Translations under genes and position numbers: made by a program
Assembly: GCA_964457935.1 (NCBI GenBank)
Contig: CAYWFC010000022.1
Coordinates: 1-16,312, forward strand
DNA length: 16,312 nt
Direction: 5' to 3'
Source: STF1-107 sp964457935
GTDB taxonomy: Bacteria; Bacillota; Clostridia; Christensenellales; UBA1242
The notes under the pieces: model-generated
The model's database searches: none
The model's input: only the letters and a program-made list of their open reading frames with translations
Told to the model about the DNA's origin: nothing
Part shown: piece by piece, positions 1-7,002 of the stretch
Layout: each line of letters begins with the position of its first letter
Numbering within the stretch: the stretch's first letter is position 1

Positions 1-62
1 AGATAATCTTGTTTCACTTCATGCACCAGTTGTGCAATGTACTCTTTGTTATTTTTCTTCAT
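1..62 (-). CDS. Partial ORF, 5' end only, phage-module neighbour
   Basis: An ATG at 62 opens a minus-strand frame (MKKNNKEYIAQLVHEVKQDY) that runs off the left edge without a stop. A purine-rich GGAAGG lies just ahead of the ATG. It overlaps the end of the upstream four-cysteine gene by 14 nt in another frame, the same tight packing seen in the other genes of this module. Only about 20 residues are visible, lysine-rich and probably helical, so function cannot be assigned. By position, downstream of the terminase, it could begin a structural or portal-region gene, but this is inference from order only. Confidence 0.5.
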   Translation of the reverse strand, partial: MKKNNKEYIAQLVHEVKQDY

Positions 63-261
63 ATCCTTCCTTTTCCACATTAAACGGTTCTTTTAGACTT
101 TTGGGTATCATCACCCTGCCTATCTCGGCGTAAAGTTTCTTGATGCAAGGCGAGCATAGCCTGATATTAAATATCACACCCATTTTGCGAAATTTCAGAC
201 TAAACCCCGCCTTAGATTTACAGAAAGTGCAACACTTACTCTTCACTGCTTTCACTACCAT
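49..261 (-). CDS. Small four-cysteine (zinc-ribbon-like) protein
   Basis: A 70-aa basic protein with two CxxC pairs: CTFC near residues 11-14 and CSPC near 37-40, spaced as in a small treble-clef or zinc-ribbon fold. The start at 261 is supported by AAGGAG seven nt upstream. It overlaps the end of the preceding 104-aa gene by 26 nt, so translation is probably coupled. Small zinc-finger proteins are common in phage packaging and late regions, where some bind DNA, but I do not recognise a specific family. It lies third in the minus-strand terminase module. Confidence 0.7.
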   Translation of the reverse strand: MVVKAVKSKCCTFCKSKAGFSLKFRKMGVIFNIRLCSPCIKKLYAEIGRVMIPKSLKEPFNVEKEGYEEK

Positions 262-550
262 CGCCGTTCTCCTTTTTGATTATTTCGTTTAGTAATCTCA
301 ATTTCTCATTCTCCAGCTGTTCGTCAGTCATATTCTCGTAGTTAGCCACTTGCTCGCGCATCATCTGACATAGTATCTTGAATGCCTCAGACGACGGTGG
401 CAGTAGTTTCTTGTTCACCTTTTGCTTGACCAGACGCATCACTCCGTCGTCATCTAGCGCATACTCGCTGATGACCTCTTTGGTGACGAATCCTGTAGCA
501 GACTTCTCTATAGCCTTGAGCGTTTTCTTTAGATTGTCCTTTTCATTCAT
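236..550 (-). CDS. Hypothetical helical protein downstream of terminase
   Basis: A 104-aa, strongly charged, predicted all-helical protein with a very acidic tail (residues about 96-104 rich in D, S and E). The ATG at 550 follows the terminase stop (560-562) by 9 nt. The gap includes a run of six G that may act as a weak ribosome binding site. Size, charge and position beside the large terminase would fit a small-terminase or packaging accessory protein. However, small terminase genes usually precede the large subunit, and I see no diagnostic motif, so the product is unknown. Its 3' end overlaps the next gene by 26 nt. Confidence 0.72.
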   Translation of the reverse strand: MNEKDNLKKTLKAIEKSATGFVTKEVISEYALDDDGVMRLVKQKVNKKLLPPSSEAFKILCQMMREQVANYENMTDEQLENEKLRLLNEIIKKENGDGSESSEE

Positions 551-559
551 TATTCCCCC

Positions 560-1990
560 CTAATATCTAGCATTGTGTAGCCTCCTGTATCGCATTTCTT
601 TGTCTTTTTGGATAGCAGTTTTTTCAGCCTTGGCAGGCTTGTACTTAGGCCTAGTCATTATGTAATACCTCAGTTCGTCCAGCGAGTGGTCGTCTCGCTT
701 GATAGGCACTTCGTCCTTGCCCCAAGTGTACCCTTTTAGTTCGCGTATCATGTTCTCGCATGTAGAAAAAATGAAAAGCTTGCACTTTCCATTTCCGTCT
801 CGTAGATAATTTTTTACCCTAGTGATACCACTGAATAAATCCTTGTCCACCCTGCTATTCACATTTATGCCGTAGTCATAAAAGAGTTCACTCACACTTT
901 TGCTCCCAGCCAGCGTCGTCTGATTAGCCGCACTGTCTATGAGAGCATCTATGCGTCCGTTGGCATTGACGCGCCAGCCTAGACGCTCGCATATCTGATG
1001 TATCTTCTCGCTGTGATAAGCCACATCGCGCTCTTTCTCGTAATGCTCCGCTATGACGTATACATTGTCGTCGTAGTCCACCGCATACCAATGCGCACTG
1101 AGCGGATTGCGTAGCCCGGGGTCAATGCTGATAGTGTCGTACCAGTCTTTCGGCACATCGAATGGCTGTATGACATGCACGTTCTCGTCAAACTCCGGAT
1201 ACACCCTGCCACCAAGGTCGAGAAATTCTCCGTCCTTCCGGCTCTTCAACTGGTCGCTGGATAGAGTGCTCTTCAGATGCTCTACCGCTTTGGCGCTCAA
1301 GAATGGATTGTCCTCCCAAGATATATGCTCGTGCCATATCTCGTCGTCTATATTGTTCATATATATCTCGTCATACACGAATGTCTTGCCCTTTAGTGGC
1401 GTCATGGTGCCGAAAATATCTCCGTCTGTGTCCAATACTCGCATACGGCACTCGTCATATATGTCTTTTGGTGGCTCTTCGTCGAACCATACATAGTCTA
1501 GACTGGCGCCTTGAAATTTCTCTCTCCCCATGTCGCACGACTTGAATACTATCTTGCTCAGCCCACCATACACATTCTTGACAGTGATGTAGTCTATCAC
1601 CCCATTGGCGAAACTATCTTTCCTGCCTTCAGTCATCACTACATCGTCTATCCACTCGGGATTGAGATATTTGAGTATCTTGCTCTGCGCCACATCGCGC
1701 TGTACCTTGGTGGATAGCGACACCACCCAGCCAGTGGTGGATTTGCCTATGTTCCTGTACGGATGATTGCCTCGGGCGAAATATATCACCTCCACAGCAC
1801 CACACTCTGTCTTGCCAGTCCTGTTCCCGCCGAAAACCCACCTGTTTTTTTGCCTCGCCGAGTGAAACGCTATCTGCTTGGCGTGCACTTTGGGTCCAGA
1901 ATTGTACTTGCCTAGCCTGTCAGACTCTTTTCGCCTGCGCATCACACTCTCTATGTGCAATATCTCAGATATTATCTCCTTTTCGTCCAC
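560..1990 (-). CDS. Phage terminase large subunit (ATPase-nuclease)
   Basis: A 476-aa protein, close to usual TerL length. It would cut and pump phage DNA into proheads. The N-terminal ATPase has Walker A GGNRTGKT (residues 54-61), Walker B VWFDEE (about 167-172) and the coupling motif GTMTP (about 194-198). The C-terminal RNase H-like nuclease shows acidic residues in SIDPG (D290), LIDSAA (D352) and DDHSLDEL (about 433-440). All key motifs are intact, so it is not visibly degraded. It starts with GTG at 1990, preceded by AAAGGAGG at a 7-nt spacing. That ribosome binding site lies inside a tandem array in which the start region is repeated. It heads a minus-strand operon of small overlapping genes. 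TerL indicates a prophage, phage remnant or satellite, and only part of it lies in this window. Confidence 0.93.
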   Translation of the reverse strand: MDEKEIISEILHIESVMRRRKESDRLGKYNSGPKVHAKQIAFHSARQKNRWVFGGNRTGKTECGAVEVIYFARGNHPYRNIGKSTTGWVVSLSTKVQRDVAQSKILKYLNPEWIDDVVMTEGRKDSFANGVIDYITVKNVYGGLSKIVFKSCDMGREKFQGASLDYVWFDEEPPKDIYDECRMRVLDTDGDIFGTMTPLKGKTFVYDEIYMNNIDDEIWHEHISWEDNPFLSAKAVEHLKSTLSSDQLKSRKDGEFLDLGGRVYPEFDENVHVIQPFDVPKDWYDTISIDPGLRNPLSAHWYAVDYDDNVYVIAEHYEKERDVAYHSEKIHQICERLGWRVNANGRIDALIDSAANQTTLAGSKSVSELFYDYGINVNSRVDKDLFSGITRVKNYLRDGNGKCKLFIFSTCENMIRELKGYTWGKDEVPIKRDDHSLDELRYYIMTRPKYKPAKAEKTAIQKDKEMRYRRLHNARY

Positions 1991-2139
1991 TCTCGCGCCT
2001 CCTTTTCACCCACTCTAGCACCTCCTTAGTCCGCTCTCGCGCCTCCCTTTTGTCCACTCTCGTATCTCTATTTCATCCACTCTCATATCTCCATTTCGAC
2101 CACTCTCGTGTTTCCGTTTCATCCACTCTAGTATCTCCC
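1987..2139 (-). repeat. Seven-unit 23-bp tandem repeat at terminase start
   Basis: On the plus strand the unit begins CCACTCTCRYRYCTCC and recurs at 1987, 2010, 2031, 2054, 2077, 2100 and 2123. Intervals are 23, 21, 23, 23, 23 and 23 bp. Read on the minus strand, each unit carries a start-like GTGGAYGAAA followed by a GGAG-type sequence. The last unit provides the real GTG start of the terminase, and the unit before it supplies its Shine-Dalgarno. The copies are imperfect and have no spacers, so this is not CRISPR. It could be iteron-like binding sites (packaging or replication) or simply an expanded translation initiation region. Confidence 0.9.
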
Positions 2140-2199
2140 ATTATACAAAGATAGTAGTATTTATCCAAATTTAGTCAAAATTTACTACGATACATCTAT

Positions 2200-2211
2200 T
2201 ACACTAGCCTT
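2200..2211 (+). promoter_or_regulatory. -10 box of a probable leaderless promoter (SH3 gene)
   Basis: TACACT at 2200-2205 is followed by only six nucleotides before the ATG at 2212, and there is no Shine-Dalgarno. Transcription starting about seven nt after the -10 would begin at the ATG itself. No good -35 hexamer is visible at 16-18 bp, so the promoter call is moderate. Confidence 0.5.
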
Positions 2212-2976
2212 ATGAATATATTGATTAGTATTTTTATCTTATGTATTAGCCTGATGTCCTCATCAGTGGGCTTTACCTACGCACGCACGCCCGACTACGC
2301 CCAGATACTCGAGAACAACGTCTATCTGTACAAGACCGCCTCGCTCAATACCGACAATAGCAATGTCCACTTCATATTGGAGAAGACTTATTTCGTCGAG
2401 TTACTCAGCGATAGTGGCGAATTTTACCGCGCCCGCTACTCAAATATCACTGGCTACGTGCTAAAGACGCAAATCCAGTGCGTATCGGGTACACCTACTA
2501 CCCCGTATCTAGAGAATATCACCATGCGCGCATGCTACTCCGAAGGCTGTACCATATATAGCCAGCCCAATAGCGCTTCGTCAAACTACATAATGAATAT
2601 CCCACGATATAGCCGAGACTTGTACTACCTCGGCAAGATTTACGGCGAAGCCCTCATCCCCGAGCGCACCAATCTGTGGTACTGCGTGCGTTATCGCACG
2701 TCTACCACTGACCAGATAGGCTATGTGTATAGCGACGGCGTGGACCAGATGACTAGCTACGCCAAAAGCGCCGAGACATTGCCATACACCGAATTGCCGT
2801 CATTTATGCTGACGGCGGATACAGTGCCAAAGAGCACAAAAAACGCAGTCATCATACTGCTGTCTATCCCAGCACTATTGTTCGTATTTATGATCATACG
2901 TGGCAGTAGCATACTCTACTCCACTAAGCCAAAGTCCAAAGCACCTTCCGGCGAAGTCAAAGAGTTTCACCATTAG
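2212..2976 (+). CDS. Secreted/membrane-anchored SH3-like domain protein
   Basis: A 254-aa protein with an N-terminal signal peptide (hydrophobic residues about 3-22, likely cleavage after TYA at about 24). It has two SH3-like stretches (about 29-90 and 100-178) and a C-terminal membrane segment (about 211-230) followed by a short basic cytoplasmic tail. Phrases such as NVYLYKTAS, YRARYSNITGYV and LWYCVRYR...GYVYSDGV resemble bacterial SH3 (SH3b) strands that bind peptidoglycan or peptides. It would therefore be displayed outside the membrane. It is transcribed against the surrounding phage-like genes and ends tail-to-tail with the HTH gene, overlapping it by 4 nt. That layout suggests an inserted cargo (moron) or a host gene at a prophage edge. 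Specific function is unknown. Confidence 0.8.
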   Translation: MNILISIFILCISLMSSSVGFTYARTPDYAQILENNVYLYKTASLNTDNSNVHFILEKTYFVELLSDSGEFYRARYSNITGYVLKTQIQCVSGTPTTPYLENITMRACYSEGCTIYSQPNSASSNYIMNIPRYSRDLYYLGKIYGEALIPERTNLWYCVRYRTSTTDQIGYVYSDGVDQMTSYAKSAETLPYTELPSFMLTADTVPKSTKNAVIILLSIPALLFVFMIIRGSSILYSTKPKSKAPSGEVKEFHH

Positions 2977-3440
2977 CCTATAGCCTGCTTTGCTCTGTAT
3001 CTGTCTACGATGACGCTGATCCATTTTTCATTCTGCATCACTTCTTCCACCTTGAAGAAAGTGTTTTGCGCATTGACTATGCTAGCCAGCCTGTCGTACA
3101 TATTGCCTATTTTCCTGAAATACGTCCTCTCGCTCATGCCCAAAATCTCTCGGATTTTGTTGGCATTGCACCTGTAACTCATCTTCAATACTGCTATTTT
3201 GCGCAGGTCGTTAGGCAATTTCTTGACACAGTTGTCTATAAATATCTTTAGATTGATTAGATTTTTCTTTCTCTCGCATAGTTCAATGATGCGCTCAGTG
3301 ATGTCCTCAGTCCCACACACAGCAGGGTCCGGCCCGAAACTAAATGCATAGCCGTCTATATACTCCTCTATGGCATCACACGTTTTTTCGATCTGTCTGT
3401 ACACGTTTAATAAAGCTTGCGCTTCACAATAATTAATCAT
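2973..3440 (-). CDS. Phage-type HTH (sigma-region-4-like) regulator
   Basis: A 155-aa protein counted from the ATG at 3440. An ATG three codons upstream (3449) directly abuts AGGAG, whereas 3440 lies 8 nt from it, so 3440 is preferred. The N-terminal half is helical with cysteines. Residues about 78-122 form a helix-turn-helix of sigma-70 region 4 type (LRKIAVLKMSYRC, then IREILGMSERTYFRKIGNM), as in phage late-gene activators of the ArpU/RinA kind. It lies upstream of the terminase on the same strand, where such activators switch on packaging genes. The family call is by resemblance. DNA binding is likely, while the exact target is inferred. It has a strong promoter at 3466-3494. Confidence 0.78.
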   Translation of the reverse strand: MINYCEAQALLNVYRQIEKTCDAIEEYIDGYAFSFGPDPAVCGTEDITERIIELCERKKNLINLKIFIDNCVKKLPNDLRKIAVLKMSYRCNANKIREILGMSERTYFRKIGNMYDRLASIVNAQNTFFKVEEVMQNEKWISVIVDRYRAKQAIG

Positions 3441-3465
3441 TCTTCTCATCTCCTAGTTTACCCGA

Positions 3466-3494
3466 ATGATATCAGAAAATTTTCCCAAAGTCAA
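3466..3494 (-). promoter_or_regulatory. Sigma-A promoter of HTH regulator
   Basis: On the minus strand TTGACT (3489-3494) is followed after exactly 17 bp by TATCAT (3466-3471). An AGGAG ribosome site and the gene start lie about 16-30 nt further on. This is a near-consensus housekeeping promoter. Confidence 0.8.
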
Positions 3495-3564
3495 TATTTA
3501 CTGCCACATTTTTGAATAATTGTGAAATTAAATTGTGTTTTATTACAATAATATACACTAAATA

Positions 3565-3593
3565 TCGAACATTTGTTCGATAAACGTTCGAAC
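3565..3593. promoter_or_regulatory. LexA/DinR (SOS) box plus second palindrome
   Basis: TCGAACATTTGTTCGA at 3565-3580 is a perfect palindrome with 7-bp arms. It fits the Firmicutes LexA operator CGAACRNRYGTTYG at its core (GAAC-N4-GTTC). A second palindrome GTTCGAAC follows at 3586-3593. The box lies about 70 bp upstream of the HTH gene's -35. LexA binding here would tie the phage-like module to the SOS response, although the regulated promoter is not obvious. Confidence 0.75.
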
Positions 3594-3694
3594 ACTCACT
3601 TTTTTGTGACATAAAAAATGAAGAAAATCCCTTTTCTCCATTTTTCTCATTATATATATCACATTTTTACTATCCGTTTTAGACCTTATCACAT
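3581..3694. other. AT-rich intergenic stretch with a 30-bp repeat
   Basis: This stretch lies between the SOS box and the duplicated SSB 3' end and holds no convincing gene. A short AT-rich near-direct repeat (TATCACATTTTTACTA at 3657, TATCACATTTCTACTA at 3687) recurs at 30 bp. A 55-codon plus-strand frame starting at 3618 has no ribosome site and no family resemblance, so I do not call it. Confidence 0.55.
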
Positions 3695-3880
3695 TTCTAC
3701 TAGCCATTATGGTTATAGCCTATGCCTTTTCTGTGTCTATCTTAGATATAGAGAGCAGATATCTCATATTCTGTGTCTATCTTAGATATAGAGAACAGAT
3801 ACACCTCATTTTCTAGCGTCTATTTTGGCTATAGCCTACGCGTTTTCTATATCTATCTTAGATATTGAGAGTTCATAGGC
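3695..3880 (-). repeat. Diverged repeats of the SSB gene's 3' end
   Basis: The last codons of the SSB-like gene (TCTAAGATAGATATAGAA, SKIDIE) recur downstream of its stop. A copy at about 3714-3760 reads LSISKIDTEKA followed by TAG, against LSISKIDIENA then TAG in the gene. A shorter copy lies at 3769-3800 and a weaker one at 3811-3835. The longer unit of about 60 bp (TTCTAGC through GGCTATAGCC to the gene end) is present at about 3695-3757 and 3811-3874. The repeats include the stop codon context and contain a small palindrome (TATCTNAGATA). Confidence 0.85.
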
Positions 3881-4462
3881 AGTTTTGACTATAGGGCTAG
3901 TCTCATCATCCACCACCTTGGTGTATTCTCTGCTCTGCACTCTGCCCACAGCGTTTATCTTGGTGCCTACCTTGAGATTGCTGACGAATCTCGCATTTCT
4001 GCCCCACGCTATGCTAGGGATGTAGTCAGACTTGTTGTACGAGCGGTTGACCGCCACCAGCACGTCCGCTATCTCGCGATTAAACGGCGTGGTGCGGAAT
4101 ATCGGTGCCTTGCAGATATATCCCGATATCTCTACCACATTAGGATTGTCAGTAGGGTCATATTCGCATAGTTCACGCACGAATACAGTCAGCACTAGGC
4201 GCGATTTGTCGTTTTCTATCTTGTTATAGCTTCTGAATTGCCCTTTGACAGATATCTTGCTACCCACTCTCACATCCGCCTCGCCGAGCAATCTCTCAGA
4301 TATGGTGATAGGTATGATGTCCACTTGCCCAGATAGCCTAGGCACAGACATATTGAGGGTAAAAAATCCTTCATTGAATACTTGGTGGCTGTACACAGGC
4401 TCGCTCACTACCTCGCCCGACAGAGTCACTACATTGTTGTTTAATAATTGATGATTAGTCAT
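3836..4462 (-). CDS. Two-OB-fold single-stranded DNA-binding-like protein
   Basis: A 208-aa protein made of two consecutive OB-like halves. The first is about residues 10-100 (NVVTLSGEVVSEPVYSHQVF, VGSKISVKGQFRSY). The second is about 109-205 (VVEISGYICKAPIFRTTPF, IPSIAWGRNARFVSNLKVGT, KINAVGRVQSREY). The second half is clearly SSB-like: the SSB family shows GR/GxL...PxF, WGKxA and KGxxVxVxGR at these places. It lacks the acidic DDDIPF-type tail of true SSB and ends SKIDIENA. It would bind single-stranded DNA in replication or repair. A ribosome site AAAGGAAA precedes the ATG, and it follows the deacetylase gene by 12 nt on the same strand, so the two may be cotranscribed. Its 3' end is repeated downstream. 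Confidence 0.82.
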   Translation of the reverse strand: MTNHQLLNNNVVTLSGEVVSEPVYSHQVFNEGFFTLNMSVPRLSGQVDIIPITISERLLGEADVRVGSKISVKGQFRSYNKIENDKSRLVLTVFVRELCEYDPTDNPNVVEISGYICKAPIFRTTPFNREIADVLVAVNRSYNKSDYIPSIAWGRNARFVSNLKVGTKINAVGRVQSREYTKVVDDETSPIVKTAYELSISKIDIENA

Positions 4463-4474
4463 AAGTTTTTCCTT

Positions 4475-5242
4475 TTATATGTTTTTGATTTGAGTACCTT
4501 GATTGTTTATCTTATAATTATCCTGATATATCAGTTCGCCCACTGGCACCACCTGATATCCATTAGTAGTCAGATATTCCAGCACCATTTTCAGCCCTTC
4601 TACTATATTGTCGCTATTATTGTGAAATAGCACTATGCTCCCGTTCTTGGCGCGCTTGATGACTCTGCCAGCCAGATCACTCGCACTCAAGCCCTTCCAG
4701 TCCAGACTATCCACGTCCCACTGTATGGCTTTTAGCCCCATCTCGTCGCAAACATTGATAAGCGTATTGTTGTACGCACCAAATGGTGGCCGAAATAACG
4801 TTGCGTCTAAGCCAGTGGTGTTTTTCAGAATATTCAGATTTTCCGTTAGCTCCATTTTCATTTGCGTCGCAGACAATTTCGTCATATCAGGGTGAGTGTT
4901 GGAGTGTATGCCTATCTCGAAGCCCGCGTCAGCGATTTGCTTGGTCTGCTCTGGATAGTCCTCCATCCAAAACCCTACTAAGAAAAACGTCGCTTTCACG
5001 CCATAACTCTCGCACACAGACAATATATCTAGCGTCTTGTCCGCACCCCACGCCGCGTCGAACGAAATGGCCACCTTTTTCTCGTCCGTCTGCACATTGT
5101 ATATAGGCACTAGACGCGGAGTACTGTTTAGATATATGCTCGCCACAGTGCTACCACCTATGCTCACAGCGCATAAGCACGCCAGCACCATGAATACCAG
5201 TACCAGCCTGATAGTGGATTTTTTGCAAATCAATACTTTCAT
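4475..5242 (-). CDS. pdaB: PdaB-like polysaccharide deacetylase (NodB fold)
   Basis: A 255-aa protein of the same length as sporulation PdaB. An N-terminal membrane anchor or signal (about 11-35) is followed by a NodB domain. Motif 1 is SFDAAWG (D62), motif 2 HSNTHPD (H113, H117), motif 3 RPPFGAYN (151-158), motif 4 DVDSLDW (176-182) and motif 5 LFHNN (H207). Members remove acetyl groups from peptidoglycan or other polysaccharide outside the membrane, and PdaB is needed for spore cortex stability. The altered motif 1 (FDAAWG rather than FDDG) is typical of this branch as I remember it. GAGGT lies seven nt before ATG, and a TATAAT at 5256-5261 may be its -10. Spore function is inferred from the family. 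Confidence 0.85.
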   Translation of the reverse strand: MKVLICKKSTIRLVLVFMVLACLCAVSIGGSTVASIYLNSTPRLVPIYNVQTDEKKVAISFDAAWGADKTLDILSVCESYGVKATFFLVGFWMEDYPEQTKQIADAGFEIGIHSNTHPDMTKLSATQMKMELTENLNILKNTTGLDATLFRPPFGAYNNTLINVCDEMGLKAIQWDVDSLDWKGLSASDLAGRVIKRAKNGSIVLFHNNSDNIVEGLKMVLEYLTTNGYQVVPVGELIYQDNYKINNQGTQIKNI

Positions 5243-5294
5243 TGTCTACCTCACAATTATAATATATACATATCGCCTTGCATAGAAAAATAGA

Positions 5295-5317
5295 ACACGA
5301 AGTTTGCCACTTCGTGT
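5295..5317. terminator. Bidirectional terminator after mnmA
   Basis: Arms ACACGAAGT and ACTTCGTGT (9 bp, loop TTGCC) are followed by T-rich sequence on both strands (TCTATTTTT on the minus strand, CATTTTTT on the plus strand). It ends the mnmA transcript and separates it from pdaB. Confidence 0.88.
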
Positions 5318-5355
5318 CATTTTTTGCTAAATTATATTCAAAATTGGCTTTTTGC

Positions 5356-6429
5356 CTATTTCTTGTCCACTATCTCAGCACCGCCATAGCATATACCGTC
5401 CTCGCCGTATATCACAGCGAATTGCCCTAGCGTCACAGCCTTTTGTGGCTGGTTGAATACTAACCTCACCGCATCCCCCACTCGGTATAGCGTAGCCGAC
5501 TGGTCAGGCTGTCTGTACCTCGCCTTGACCCAGCACTTAGTTCCGTCTGCCATCTCGTCGCTAATCCAATGGAATGCCCCAGTGGTCAGTTCTCGCGAGT
5601 ACATCCTGTCGCATTCGCCACAGTTGACGTACAAAATGTTTCTCTTCACATCCTTGTCCACCACGAACCACCTGTCCGCGTCATACCCTGCTATCCCGCC
5701 TAAATTCAGCCCGCGCCTTTGCCCTATGGTGTAATACATCACTCCGTCGTGATACCCCACTACATTGTCGTCTAGGTCGCGTATCTCGCCTTTCTTCGCT
5801 GGGAGATAATTCTTTAGAAATTTCTTGAAATTTCGCTCCCCTATGAAGCATATCCCAGTAGAGTCTTTTTTCTCCGCAGTCACCAGCCCATGTGCCTTGG
5901 CTATCTCTCTCACCTTGTCCTTGGTAATGTCCGCCAGCGGGAATAATACTTTCGATAGCTGATACTGATTGAGCTGATTGAGAAAATAACTCTGGTCCTT
6001 ATTGCCGTCTTTGGCTTTGTATAGATGCCACATTCCGTCTCGCTCCACCACCTTGGCATAATGCCCTGTCGCGATGTAGTCCGCACCCAGTTGCATAGCC
6101 TTGTCTAGGAATGGCCCGAATTTTATCTCTCTATTGCACAATACATCCGGATTAGGCGTGTACCCCTTCTCGTACATGTCGAGAAAGTACTTAAACACCC
6201 TGTCCTGATACTCCTTGGCGTAATTCACAGTATAATAAGGAATATCTAGTTTGTTCGCTACACGCTTCACGTCCTCAAAGTCAACTTCTGCAGTGCATGA
6301 CCCATTTTCGTCGTTTTCTTCCCAGTTTACCATGAAGAGTCCTATCACTTCGTGCCCTTGCTGTTTCAAAAGCAAACATGCCACAGACGAGTCCACACCA
6401 CCGCTCAAACCGACGACTACTCTTACCAT
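5356..6429 (-). CDS. mnmA: tRNA-specific 2-thiouridylase MnmA
   Basis: A 357-aa, normal-length enzyme that puts sulfur on U34 of the tRNAs for Lys, Glu and Gln, using ATP and a persulfide sulfur donor. The PP-loop SGGVDSS is at residues 9-15. The catalytic cysteines are C98 (in PNPDVLCNREIKF) and C194 (in DSTGICFIGER). Further family signatures are ATGHYAKV, DQSYFLNQL and YTIGQRRGL. The ATG at 6429 overlaps the stop of the TM2 gene by one base (TAATG), and AAGGAG lies 5 nt upstream, inside that gene, so the pair should be translationally coupled. Transcription ends at the hairpin at 5295-5317. Confidence 0.97.
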   Translation of the reverse strand: MVRVVVGLSGGVDSSVACLLLKQQGHEVIGLFMVNWEENDENGSCTAEVDFEDVKRVANKLDIPYYTVNYAKEYQDRVFKYFLDMYEKGYTPNPDVLCNREIKFGPFLDKAMQLGADYIATGHYAKVVERDGMWHLYKAKDGNKDQSYFLNQLNQYQLSKVLFPLADITKDKVREIAKAHGLVTAEKKDSTGICFIGERNFKKFLKNYLPAKKGEIRDLDDNVVGYHDGVMYYTIGQRRGLNLGGIAGYDADRWFVVDKDVKRNILYVNCGECDRMYSRELTTGAFHWISDEMADGTKCWVKARYRQPDQSATLYRVGDAVRLVFNQPQKAVTLGQFAVIYGEDGICYGGAEIVDKK

Positions 6430-6905
6430 TACTGCTCCTTATACGGCAATGCCACCGGCACTGCGAATCTATTGAACGCTATCTTCACCACATCGGTGAC
6501 TATGACTATGACAGTGATGGCCCACGCCAGCATGGCTATGTACCAAAACACCATAAACGCCTCTTTTGCCAATAGTTTGTTCACACCGTCTATGACGGAT
6601 AGCGCTATACCTATCAAATTCACCACTAGATACCACACCCCAGTCCAAGCCTTGCCCACCTTGAATTGGTGCACACCCAGCCAACCGAAAAATAACGCCA
6701 AGAAGAATAACCTCCATTTGCGTATATCGGCAGGCCACACTGTGGTGTATACCACTCTTTCGTTTTCTCCTAGCCTTAGCGCGTTCTTTGCCTCGGCATT
6801 GGTGGCTTGCTCCAGTCGTGCGAAACTCAGCCCACACCCGGGACAAGTCATATTACTGCTAGGCATTTTGTATAAGCACCTAGGACACTTTTTCTTGTCT
6901 TTCAT
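6429..6905 (-). CDS. Zinc-ribbon plus TM2-domain membrane protein
   Basis: A 158-aa protein. An N-terminal zinc ribbon (C7-P-R-C10 and C21-P-G-C24) and a charged linker are followed by a TM2 domain (about 65-112) with the signature GWLGVHQFKVGK at 74-85, where the family shows G-x-x-G-x-H-x-F-Y-x-G. A third hydrophobic segment lies at about 117-145. TM2 proteins are small membrane proteins of poorly known role, and the ribbon would face the cytoplasm. No Shine-Dalgarno precedes the ATG. A strong promoter places the transcript start at or next to the ATG, so the mRNA is probably leaderless. It is first in the operon with mnmA. Confidence 0.87.
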   Translation of the reverse strand: MKDKKKCPRCLYKMPSSNMTCPGCGLSFARLEQATNAEAKNALRLGENERVVYTTVWPADIRKWRLFFLALFFGWLGVHQFKVGKAWTGVWYLVVNLIGIALSVIDGVNKLLAKEAFMVFWYIAMLAWAITVIVIVTDVVKIAFNRFAVPVALPYKEQ

Positions 6906-6911
6906 AGAGTG

Positions 6912-6940
6912 ATTATACCATATATTTTATTTATTTACAA
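6912..6940 (-). promoter_or_regulatory. Promoter of TM2-mnmA operon (leaderless)
   Basis: Minus-strand TTGTAA (6935-6940), 17 bp, TATAAT (6912-6917, preceded by TG), then six nt and ATG at 6905. The start point should fall at or next to the ATG. It is divergent from the rpiB promoter, with 27 bp between the two -35 hexamers. Confidence 0.8.
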
Positions 6941-6967
6941 CTACATCAAAATATTTTGCCAAAAAGT

Positions 6968-6996
6968 TTGCCAAAATATTTAATATGTGCTATCAT
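6968..6996 (+). promoter_or_regulatory. Promoter of rpiB (leaderless)
   Basis: TTGCCA (6968-6973), 17 bp, TATCAT (6991-6996), then six nt and ATG at 7003. There is no Shine-Dalgarno, so the mRNA should begin at the start codon. The geometry matches the divergent TM2 promoter exactly. Confidence 0.8.
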
Positions 6997-7002
6997 CAAA
7001 GT

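Noticed and set aside
1107..1717. Plus-strand open frames opposite the terminase
   Set aside because: Shadow frames of the intact terminase gene with no ribosome sites or recognisable domains.
1987..2139. CRISPR array at the 23-bp repeats
   Set aside because: Units are directly adjacent with no unique spacers and the copies are diverged. The same applies to 11629-11804 and 8432-8500.
3618..3785. Small plus-strand frame just after the SOS box, considered as an SOS-induced peptide
   Set aside because: No ribosome site or clear promoter, no membrane helix, and it runs into the repeated SSB 3' end read antisense.
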